Shown here piece by piece: positions 1 to 5,865 of a stretch of DNA of 10,009 nt. The first letter of the stretch is position 1; each line of letters opens with the position of its first letter. The stretch is from an uncultured Collinsella sp. GTDB lineage: Bacteria > Actinomycetota > Coriobacteriia > Coriobacteriales > Coriobacteriaceae. The DNA lies in contig URAQ01000044.1 of assembly GCA_900545875.1 (NCBI GenBank), positions 1 through 10,009 of the forward strand, written 5' to 3'. Position numbers and translations under genes: made by a program. The notes under the pieces are model-generated. The model saw only the letters and a program-made list of their open reading frames with translations, did not search any database and was not told where the DNA came from.

Positions 1-147
1 GGCGACCGTGTCGACCATAAAGCGCGGCAGGTCGGCGGCGCAGGGAAGGGCGGCAAGCTGGTCGGAAAGCTCGGTAGCAGCAAACTGCCTGAGCTTGAGC
101 TCGGCCTTGACCTGCTTTTTCTGCTTACGACGACGCGGCTTGGACAT
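1..147 (-). CDS. Partial CDS, N-terminal 49 residues of an unidentified basic protein
   Basis: An open frame on the minus strand starts at an ATG (147-145) and runs off the left edge without a stop. The visible product begins MSKPRRRKQKKQVKAELKLR and continues for 49 residues. It has a strongly basic head (RRRKQKK at residues 5-11), then a probable amphipathic helix. No signal peptide or membrane segment is visible. A purine-rich ribosome site (GGAAGGAAAG on the minus strand) sits about 5-8 bases before the ATG, which supports this start. It lies 59 bases downstream of the MetRS-like gene on the same strand, so the two may be co-transcribed. I do not recognise the family. The basic head could suit RNA or nucleic-acid binding, but that is only a guess. 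Confidence 0.6.
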   Translation of the reverse strand, partial: MSKPRRRKQKKQVKAELKLRQFAATELSDQLAALPCAADLPRFMVDTVA

Positions 148-206
148 CCGTCTTTCCTTCCCGTCCCAAATTGACTACTTTCCGGGCACGCCGCTGCTGG
201 CGTGCT

Positions 207-2357
207 TTAGTACTGGCTCTCGTGCTTGCTAAAGAAGTCGAAGCGCGGGGGCAGCGGCTTCACGCGGTGCTCGCCGGGCTTCTCGCCCAGGCTCTCCACA
301 AACTCATCCGTGGAGGCAAAGATGTTATCCCAGCTAAAGAAGGCGACCGGGTCAACGTCGAAGTACTCGCAGATGAGCTCGCAGCCGGCCGGCACGATGC
401 CGTGCATGAGCACGGTCGCTACGCGCAGCTCGGTAAAGGCGTCGACGAGGGCCTGCGTCATGGCGGCGTTGGCCGGCTCGCCCTCGAGCTTGTTGGCGGC
501 CTTGGAGGCATCGCTCCAGCGCTTGTTGGCGGCGCGCAGGTAGTCGTCGCACACAGCGAGCGCTCGGTGCGTCTCGAACTTGTACATGGCCTGCTCAAAG
601 GCGAGGGCTGCCTGCTGGGCGGCTTCGACCACGGTGTCAGAAGCGGCACCGGCGGGGATGCAACCGTTGCGATAGGGACTCTCGTCGCCCTCCTTGACGG
701 CGACGCCGTAGAAGCAGCTGCGGGCCAGGCGGTTGAACACGCCGGTCAGCAGCGCGCTCTCCTTAAGGGCGGGGTCGATAACGCGCTTGTCGTCGCAGGC
801 GCGCACCTCGTTGCCGTCCTTGTCCTTGCCGGTCACGCGCGTGTCGTATGCCTTGGGGCTAAAGCTCACCGGCTTCTCGGACAGGCCGAGCGACAGCCAA
901 TGCGCGCGCATCTGCTCGCAGGTGTAGTGGTTGAGCAGGTCGTCTGCCGGCGGGGGAGGAGTCTGCGAGGACGAGCTTGCCTTTTTGCCCATGTAGAGCA
1001 GGTGGTAGCAGGCGCTGACGGTGCTCTGCGTGAGGTTCCAACCCAGGGCCTCCCACATGGCGGTCTGCGCGATGCAATAGAAGTAGATGTTGTCCTGGCC
1101 AATGAACTGGTAGATCTGTGCGTCATCCGAGCACCACCAGTCGCGCCAGTCGAGCGAGCTGTGCTGGTAGGTGGGCGCGGGGACCTGCGTGGAATCGGCG
1201 GCGGGCTCGCCCATGAGGGCGGCATCCTGGGCGGCGACGCCCTCGGTCACGCCGGCGGCCTTGGCATCGCGTGCGAGCACGGTGCGCGTATAGCTGATGG
1301 GAGCCCACAGGCTCTCGGGCCAGCACCAGCAGGTGACGTCGGAGACGCCATCGACCTCGGGCACCGGAACGCCCCAGTCGATGTTGCCGGTGATGCGGAA
1401 GGGTACGAGCGCCTTGCCGCTGCGGAAGCGCACGCCGCCGTTGGCGAGCACCGCGTGGGCATCGTCGCGCTCCTTCCAGCTGGGGAAGGTGACGGTAAAG
1501 CTGCTCTTGTTGCCCTCGGGCTCGATGACGGTGTGGGCGGGCAGCCCTCCCTCGATGGCGTCGAATGCCTCGCGGAACTTGTTCTGGATGTAGAGCTGGG
1601 CCGGCAGCAGCCACTCTTCCATGGTCTTGGAGACCACGGAGCGAACCTGCGGGTTCTGGGCGAGCTTGGCGGTATAGGTTTTCATAAAGTCGAGGTAGGC
1701 CGGCAGGTCGAAGTAGAGGTTGTCGACCGGGCGCAGCTCGGGCACCTCGCCGGTGAGCTGGCTTTTGGGCGCGATGAGCTCCTCGGGCTCAAACTGGTGA
1801 CCCAGGTCGCACTCGTCGGCATAAGCCTTCTCGGACTTGCAGCCCTGGATGGGGCAGCGGCCGATCACCTGGCGGCCGTTGAGGAACGTGCCGGCCTTGG
1901 CGTCGTAGAACTGCAGCGTGGAGCGCTTGGAGATGGTGCCCTGTTCGTGCAGACGCTCGATAATCTCGGCGGTCACCTCGTTGTGAATCTGCGCAGCCGG
2001 CTCAAGGCCCGAGCCGCCGTAGATATCGCAGCTGATGTTGTAGTTGTTGAGGGTCGCGGCCTGGCGGGAGTGATTGGACTCGACATACTCGGCGATGGAC
2101 TTGTCGTAGCCCTCGTTCTCCTTGAGCTTGCGGTAGCTCTCCATGATGGGCGAGCCATAGCAGTCGGTGCCCGAGGTGAAGATGACGTTCTCGCGGCCCA
2201 GACGGTCGCGCAGGAAGCGGGCGAAGAAGTCGGCCGGGACAAAGACGCCACCGACGTGGCCAAAGTGAAGGCCCTTGTTGCCGTAGGGCTCGCCGGCGGT
2301 AACGATGGCGCGGCGAGGCCAGCTGGGACGGTCGTTCATGGAGTATTTGGATGCCAT
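207..2357 (-). CDS. Methionyl-tRNA synthetase-like class I tRNA ligase, divergent
   Basis: A 716-residue class I aminoacyl-tRNA ligase of the MetRS type. Seen: an N-terminal Rossmann half with TAGEPYGNKGLHFGH (HIGH motif HFGH at 31-34) and FTSGTDCYGSP (60-70); a zinc-knuckle-like insert with C168, C173, C183, where the fourth Cys is replaced by Gly-His (186-187); WGVPVP (328-333); FIGQDNIYFY (418-427); and a degenerate KMSKS (GKKASSSS, 457-464). A C-terminal helical region (about 530-670) resembles the anticodon-binding domain but lacks the usual Pro-Trp after ANKRW (610-614). The family charges tRNA-Met with methionine in the cytoplasm; whether this copy does is uncertain. The start at 2357 has AAGGAG four bases upstream (2367-2362). 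An in-frame ATG at 2372 lies before that site and is less likely. It may be the housekeeping enzyme or a paralogue. Confidence 0.85.
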   Translation of the reverse strand: MASKYSMNDRPSWPRRAIVTAGEPYGNKGLHFGHVGGVFVPADFFARFLRDRLGRENVIFTSGTDCYGSPIMESYRKLKENEGYDKSIAEYVESNHSRQAATLNNYNISCDIYGGSGLEPAAQIHNEVTAEIIERLHEQGTISKRSTLQFYDAKAGTFLNGRQVIGRCPIQGCKSEKAYADECDLGHQFEPEELIAPKSQLTGEVPELRPVDNLYFDLPAYLDFMKTYTAKLAQNPQVRSVVSKTMEEWLLPAQLYIQNKFREAFDAIEGGLPAHTVIEPEGNKSSFTVTFPSWKERDDAHAVLANGGVRFRSGKALVPFRITGNIDWGVPVPEVDGVSDVTCWCWPESLWAPISYTRTVLARDAKAAGVTEGVAAQDAALMGEPAADSTQVPAPTYQHSSLDWRDWWCSDDAQIYQFIGQDNIYFYCIAQTAMWEALGWNLTQSTVSACYHLLYMGKKASSSSQTPPPPADDLLNHYTCEQMRAHWLSLGLSEKPVSFSPKAYDTRVTGKDKDGNEVRACDDKRVIDPALKESALLTGVFNRLARSCFYGVAVKEGDESPYRNGCIPAGAASDTVVEAAQQAALAFEQAMYKFETHRALAVCDDYLRAANKRWSDASKAANKLEGEPANAAMTQALVDAFTELRVATVLMHGIVPAGCELICEYFDVDPVAFFSWDNIFASTDEFVESLGEKPGEHRVKPLPPRFDFFSKHESQY

Positions 2358-2361
2358 GGGA

Positions 2362-2367
2362 CTCCTT
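2362..2367 (-). promoter_or_regulatory. Ribosome-binding site deciding the MetRS-like start
   Basis: AAGGAG on the minus strand, four bases before the ATG at 2357-2355. It lies downstream of the upstream in-frame ATGs at 2372 and 2450, so it favours the 716-residue protein over longer forms. Confidence 0.7.
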
Positions 2368-2438
2368 CGCATATGGTGAGAGCGCGGCCGGGCGCAAGGC
2401 CTGGCGACGCGGTGGTCAATTCGTGCATATCGTTCGAC

Positions 2439-2444
2439 ATTATC
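2439..2444 (-). promoter_or_regulatory. Candidate -10 element for the MetRS-like gene
   Basis: The minus strand reads GATAAT here (5 of 6 to TATAAT), giving a leader of about 75 bases before the ATG. No convincing -35 is visible 16-18 bases upstream. The whole 2358-2489 spacer otherwise shows nothing beyond divergent promoter space. Confidence 0.3.
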
Positions 2445-2475
2445 GCACATGCGGACGGGTACGTGGCAGGGGCGC

Positions 2476-2486
2476 TATCCTAAGAT
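2476..2486 (+). promoter_or_regulatory. Candidate -10 for the DUF3267 gene, possible leaderless start
   Basis: The sequence TATCCTAAGAT contains two overlapping -10-like hexamers (TATCCT, TAAGAT) that end only 3-8 bases before the ATG at 2490. No Shine-Dalgarno sequence is visible before that ATG. Together these fit a leaderless or near-leaderless transcript, which is common in actinomycetes. This is inference. Confidence 0.3.
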
Positions 2487-2489
2487 ACT

Positions 2490-3056
2490 ATGAATGAGAT
2501 TTCCAACATACATGCGTTTGAGGACGAGGATTTTCTGCACGCCTGCTTTGTGTGGGGGATGGCCGTGCTTGGCGCATTTGCCGTGTGCCTGGTGCCGGTG
2601 TTTATGCTGCTGGGCGGACCCGCGGACCTGGATGCGGCTGACGCGGGCGGTTGGACGGCGGTCGTGGGCTGGATAGTCGGCTTGGCTGCGGTTTCGGCGG
2701 CGTCATTTGCCGTGCACGAGCTGGTGCACGGTGTGTTTTTTAAGCTGCTGGCGCCTGCGGGCGCGCAGGTGACCTTTGGGGCGAATCGCGAGACGGCGAT
2801 GATCTATGCCTGCGCCGAGGGCGTGGTGTATTCGCGCCGGCGGTACGTGGCAGTTTGCCTGGCACCGACGGCTGTTGTGACGACAACGCTTGCCCTGGGG
2901 TTTGCGTTTTCGGGCTATCCGCTGCTGTGCTACTTGGCGGCTGGTCTGCACTTGTCGGGCTGTGTGGGCGATTGGTATTACGTGCGGACCATTTTGCGCG
3001 ACCGCCGCATTGTTGCCTGCGAGGATACGTCCTTTGGCGTGCGCTTTTTTGGGTGA
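2490..3056 (+). CDS. DUF3267-type membrane protein, putative zincin metallopeptidase
   Basis: A 188-residue integral membrane protein. Hydrophobic stretches lie at about 19-42, 56-75, 119-140 and 143-160. At the end of the second is HELVH (76-80) followed by Gly, the HExxH zinc site of zincins. A downstream GDWY (160-163) could supply the third ligand through Asp161. This order (membrane helix, HELxHG, helix pair, GDW) matches the DUF3267 putative zincin family as I know it. Substrate and role are unknown. Its stop overlaps the ribosome site of queH, and only 10 bases separate the genes, so they are probably co-transcribed. No good ribosome site precedes the ATG at 2490. A later start would cut the first hydrophobic segment, so I keep this one. 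Confidence 0.8.
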   Translation: MNEISNIHAFEDEDFLHACFVWGMAVLGAFAVCLVPVFMLLGGPADLDAADAGGWTAVVGWIVGLAAVSAASFAVHELVHGVFFKLLAPAGAQVTFGANRETAMIYACAEGVVYSRRRYVAVCLAPTAVVTTTLALGFAFSGYPLLCYLAAGLHLSGCVGDWYYVRTILRDRRIVACEDTSFGVRFFG

Positions 3057-3066
3057 GGAGTTGTCG

Positions 3067-3642
3067 ATGAAGCCGTTGTTGCTGCATGCGTGTTGTGCAC
3101 CATGCTCGCTTGAGCCGGTCCGCCTGCTGCGCGAGGAGGGGTTTGAGCCCACGATTTGCTGGACCAACCCCAATATTCAGCCGCACGATGAATGGCAGCG
3201 TCGCCTGGACGAGCTGCGCCGGTGGTGTGCCGAAGGCGACATCGAGCTTATCGAGGCGGGGGAGGACCGTGAGCGCTGGGAGGCCGGCGTGGCACCGCTG
3301 GGTGCCGATCGGCCCCGTCGCTGTCGTGCGTGCTATGCCCTGCGCTTGGCCGAGGCGTGCCGTGTGGCCCGGGAATGTGGGTTTGAGTTTGTGGGTACGA
3401 CGCTCGCCGTCTCGCCGTATCAGTTGTTCGAAACCTGCAATGATGTGTTGGAGCGTCTGGCTGCCGCCCGCGGTCTCACTCCGGTGATTCGCGATTTTCG
3501 TCCGTATTACCCCGAGGCGACACGCCGTTCGCGCGAGCTGGGCATGTATCGGCAGAACTACTGTGGTTGCCGCTTCTCGGCTGTCGAGGCGGCCATGGAC
3601 CGCGCCCGCATCCGCGACGAGCGCAAAGCGTCCAAAAAGTAG
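3067..3642 (+). CDS. queH: Epoxyqueuosine reductase QueH
   Basis: A 191-residue cytoplasmic enzyme of the QueH (former DUF208) family, which reduces epoxyqueuosine to queuosine at the tRNA wobble base and is unrelated to QueG. Seen: LLLHACCAPCS (4-14) at the N-terminus; WTNPNIQPHDEWQRR (32-46); RCRACYALRL (85-94); FVGTTLAVSPYQ (108-119); and YCGCRF (165-170). The cysteines at 9/10/13, 86/89 and 166/168 fit the iron-sulfur and redox chemistry of the family. Length is usual. The start at 3067 is chosen because GAGGAG (3055-3060) lies six bases upstream and the CC motif follows at once. An open frame extends further upstream inside the preceding gene but lacks family character. The queA start lies about 6 kb downstream, so the queuosine genes are near neighbours. 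Confidence 0.94.
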   Translation: MKPLLLHACCAPCSLEPVRLLREEGFEPTICWTNPNIQPHDEWQRRLDELRRWCAEGDIELIEAGEDRERWEAGVAPLGADRPRRCRACYALRLAEACRVARECGFEFVGTTLAVSPYQLFETCNDVLERLAAARGLTPVIRDFRPYYPEATRRSRELGMYRQNYCGCRFSAVEAAMDRARIRDERKASKK

Positions 3643-3702
3643 TTCATTTGGGCTGGGGCTTTGAGCTGTCTGTGCGGTACGGTCGTTTTTGGGAAAGTCG
3701 AT

Positions 3703-4359
3703 TTAATTAAGCGTGTGATCGTGGCTCGCTTGATACCAAACGACGACTCCTATGATTCTAATCCTCCGTTTGTTAAACATCAGATCCGGACTTGCTGTTG
3801 CATATGAATGGGACGACAGCACAATCATGTCGTTTCCTTCTGCAAATCGCCTAATTACCGGTGTTTTACCGTCTGCGAGCGCCAATACAGCACAGCCGTT
3901 CCAAGGCTTTGCGGTGGTATCGACAAGTAGTAAGCTGCCGGGAGGGTAAATGCGGGACATTTCGTCACCTTTGATTTTAACGAAAACGCTATGTGGGTGA
4001 CGCTTGGCTACGTCTACAGGCGCGCAAGCATTTTGTTGGCTGTGCGTGATGCGGCGCTTTTGCGATTCGATATCGATGACGGGAAATGCGCCCTCCATTT
4101 CGTGGATAGCAGGGTCTTCGTCGGTGACGATTCTTTTATTTGCGAGCTTTACGGCCAAACCGTTTTCCTCGCCAACAAGTTCATCGCGGGTGCAACCGAA
4201 GAGCGCTTGTAACTTTTCAATATGGCGCTCACGGGGGGCATACCGACTTTTTTCCCAACGACAAACGGTCTCTTTAGATACCCCCAACATCTCTGCAAGT
4301 TGCGCCTGACCAAGATGCTCCATGGTGCGGAGTTTACGAATATTTGCCCCGAAGCCCAT
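3703..4359 (-). CDS. XRE-family regulator with S24/LexA-like C-terminal domain lacking the catalytic dyad
   Basis: A 218-residue cytoplasmic DNA-binding protein. Residues about 5-62 form an XRE helix-turn-helix (NIRKLRTMEHLGQAQLAEML, then SKETVCRWEKSRYAPRERHIEKLQALF). Residues about 110-210 resemble the S24/LexA/CI fold (VFVKIKGDEMSRIYPPGSLLLVD, then GCAVLALADGKTPVIRRF). The nucleophile Ser expected in GDSM is Glu133, and the Lys expected before Arg in TVKR is Ile169. Self-cleavage is therefore unlikely; the domain may dimerise or sense a ligand. The start at 4359 has AGAGGA nine bases upstream. A longer start at 4392 would overlap the preceding gene by 31 bases. It lies two bases after the ADI paralogue, so the two form an operon. 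It is a candidate for control of the divergent arc genes. Confidence 0.85.
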   Translation of the reverse strand: MGFGANIRKLRTMEHLGQAQLAEMLGVSKETVCRWEKSRYAPRERHIEKLQALFGCTRDELVGEENGLAVKLANKRIVTDEDPAIHEMEGAFPVIDIESQKRRITHSQQNACAPVDVAKRHPHSVFVKIKGDEMSRIYPPGSLLLVDTTAKPWNGCAVLALADGKTPVIRRFAEGNDMIVLSSHSYATASPDLMFNKRRIRIIGVVVWYQASHDHTLN

Positions 4360-4361
4360 GG

Positions 4362-5612
4362 CTATAGATCCTCTCGCCACAGAGGGAGGCATAGACAGTT
4401 TGTGCCACCATAGCCTTTGGTGAGCTCGTCAATGGATAACGGGAATAATTCCATTCCTGCTTTCTCAAGCGCTTCGTTGGTCCAAACGTTTTCTTCATAT
4501 ACGCATAGTTTTCCTGGCGAGAGCGCAAGGATAGACGTTGCGTTGTTCCGGCGCTCTCTTTCGTAGGCGGTTTGATTCCCGCCTCCGCAGTCAATTACTT
4601 TTATTGGTTCGCAACAGGCTGCAGAGAGTATTTCCGGAATCGTGCGATCGATAGGAGTGATCGTAAGGCCCTTTCCGGATCGTTTTAGTTGAATGCTGTA
4701 TGCATCAACGGCATTGCATATCTCACGATCGATGAGGAACGCGTCGTGATCAATTCTACTTATGAACGTATCGAGATGGATACGCAGCCCGTCAGAGGGG
4801 ACTCGAATCGCAATTAGCTCGGTGGTCTGGAATTTATTTGAGGTCAGGAGCTCTTTGGCAAGTGACTCGACGGCGGCGGGTTCAGTTCGGTCAGAGATTC
4901 CAACTAATAATGTCTTAGCACTGATAACAAGAATGTCTCCGCCTTCGATATGGTAACTACTCCTGTTCAAATCACATACCGGGGTTTCTCCCATGATCTT
5001 GTGGTGGGTGAATATCTGCCGGTATAAGGCGACCTCACGATCACGCTCAGGCCAATACATATGATTTAGGATGATGCCGTCTCCGACTACCACAGCAGGA
5101 TCACGAGTGAAAAAAAGCGTGTTGAGGGGATTGACCAAGAGCGAGGCGGGGTCAAATTGCTCGTGCACAAGCGCCCGTAGTGTTTCCGACTGGTTTGAAC
5201 ATAGCTCAGTGTCTCCAAAGCGAATGCCGTTAAGTACTATATTCACCAATTCCTGGGTGTTCTTAGCGTTCTCAAACAGCTGGGTTATTGTCTCGAGGAA
5301 CTCTCTGCCTGTTGCCCCACTGCAACGGAGGTAGTCATCAATAAAACATTTAAGTGATTGGGGCTCAGTTTCAAGTGAGTTTTCGAGAAGGTCCCTAATT
5401 TCAATGGTTTCTACGCCATGCTTCTCAAGCAATTGAACCATGGAATCGTGCTCATATATTGCTTTGTCGAGGTCAAAACGACCGCTCCATTTTCGCAGGG
5501 AGAAAACTTGGCTGAAGTCGGCATCAGGGTAGTTTTGTGTTTCAGTTCCTGGTCGATGGACAAGTACGGCTTTTAAATGACCGATTTCATTTGTTATGTG
5601 TACGCCTTGCAT
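4362..5612 (-). CDS. Arginine deiminase family paralogue (divergent ArcA-like)
   Basis: A 416-residue cytoplasmic guanidine-modifying enzyme of normal ADI length. The family converts arginine to citrulline and ammonia. Seen: the N-terminal GHLKAVLVHRPG (11-22); FFTRDP with catalytic Asp171; HMYWPERDREV (184-194); YHIEGGD with Glu223; IHLD with His279 and Asp281; and the nucleophile Cys406 in GGTNCLCLP. The core catalytic set is complete. However, the loop before the Cys is GYGGTNC instead of the usual GRGGPRC, so the Arg corresponding to Pseudomonas Arg401 is Tyr401. Substrate handling may differ from true ArcA. AGGAG lies eight bases before the ATG at 5612. It is divergent from arcDAB, followed by a regulator, and low in GC. 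It could be a second ADI, an ADI with altered substrate, or a sensor-type paralogue. Confidence 0.88.
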   Translation of the reverse strand: MQGVHITNEIGHLKAVLVHRPGTETQNYPDADFSQVFSLRKWSGRFDLDKAIYEHDSMVQLLEKHGVETIEIRDLLENSLETEPQSLKCFIDDYLRCSGATGREFLETITQLFENAKNTQELVNIVLNGIRFGDTELCSNQSETLRALVHEQFDPASLLVNPLNTLFFTRDPAVVVGDGIILNHMYWPERDREVALYRQIFTHHKIMGETPVCDLNRSSYHIEGGDILVISAKTLLVGISDRTEPAAVESLAKELLTSNKFQTTELIAIRVPSDGLRIHLDTFISRIDHDAFLIDREICNAVDAYSIQLKRSGKGLTITPIDRTIPEILSAACCEPIKVIDCGGGNQTAYERERRNNATSILALSPGKLCVYEENVWTNEALEKAGMELFPLSIDELTKGYGGTNCLCLPLWREDL

Positions 5613-5637
5613 GTCTGTCTCCTGTCCTGCTGGTTTT

Positions 5638-5643
5638 TATATA
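5638..5643 (-). promoter_or_regulatory. Candidate -10 element for the ADI paralogue/regulator operon
   Basis: TATATA (self-complementary) on the minus strand, inside TTATATAAAAA. It would put the transcript start about 19 bases before the ATG at 5612. The matching -35 is poor, so an activator may be needed. Inference only. Confidence 0.35.
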
Positions 5644-5694
5644 AGGCTAAGGCAGGTTCCTTGTTGTGTTGCGGAAAAGTTAAAAGACGTATGT

Positions 5695-5715
5695 AATTGA
5701 TAAATAACATCAATT
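5695..5715. promoter_or_regulatory. Operator-like inverted repeat, copy 1 of a repeated 16-bp motif
   Basis: AATTGAT (5695-5701) and ATCAATT (5709-5715) form a perfect 7-bp inverted repeat around the spacer AAATAAC. The core TTGATAAATAACATCA (5697-5712) recurs at 5728-5743 with 14 of 16 bases identical. It sits in the AT-rich centre of the divergent spacer. A dimeric regulator is likely to bind here; the neighbouring XRE/S24-like protein is the obvious candidate, though this is inferred from position. Confidence 0.55.
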
Positions 5716-5726
5716 TTAAATATCAG

Positions 5727-5743
5727 ATTGATTAATAACGTCA
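5727..5743. promoter_or_regulatory. Operator-like motif, copy 2
   Basis: TTGATTAATAACGTCA (5728-5743) repeats copy 1 exactly 31 bp downstream, about three helical turns, on the same face of the DNA. The upstream A (5727) also matches. Its own dyad symmetry is weaker. A further short dyad, ATCA-GAT-TGAT (5722-5732), overlaps its left side. Confidence 0.5.
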
Positions 5744-5784
5744 CTTTAGCTGCCGTTCATAGGTGAAAAGCGACACGATGGCGA

Positions 5785-5798
5785 TGGTTGGCCGACCA
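5785..5798. promoter_or_regulatory. 14-bp near-palindrome upstream of arcD
   Basis: TGGTTGGCCGACCA is palindromic in six of its seven base pairs; only T5789/G5794 breaks it. It ends 67 bases before the arcD ATG, near where a -35 region would fall. It differs from the 5695-5743 motif, so it may be a site for a second regulator. The rest of the 5613-5865 spacer shows no gene. Confidence 0.3.
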
Positions 5799-5865
5799 CC
5801 GCTGAGCAACCTCATACATTTATGGTGCCAGCTGGATAGATGGGAAAAGGAATGAAGGAGGAGAT

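Noticed and set aside
186..205. 7-bp inverted repeat (GCACGCC / GGCGTGC) touching the MetRS-like stop as a terminator
   Set aside because: On the minus strand it precedes the stop codon and is followed by CCGGAAAG, with no T-run. The next gene begins 59 bases on, so termination here is not supported.
171..2483. Long plus-strand open frame (770 codons) opposite the MetRS-like gene
   Set aside because: It is a GC-rich antisense shadow: low-complexity Ala/Gly/Val/Leu composition, no motifs, and the minus strand carries clear class I synthetase signatures.
3643..3702. Bidirectional terminator between queH and the regulator
   Set aside because: The genes converge over 60 bases and a terminator would be expected, but I could not find a stable stem with a T-run; GTCGTTTTT alone is not enough.
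3703..4359. Prophage repressor, suggesting a phage region
   Set aside because: The XRE/S24-like layout resembles CI repressors, but no other phage gene is near and it is coupled to an ADI paralogue.
5695..5715. FNR/CRP-type box (TTGAT...ATCAA)
   Set aside because: The half-sites match, but the spacer is seven bases, not the four of an FNR site, so the geometry is wrong.
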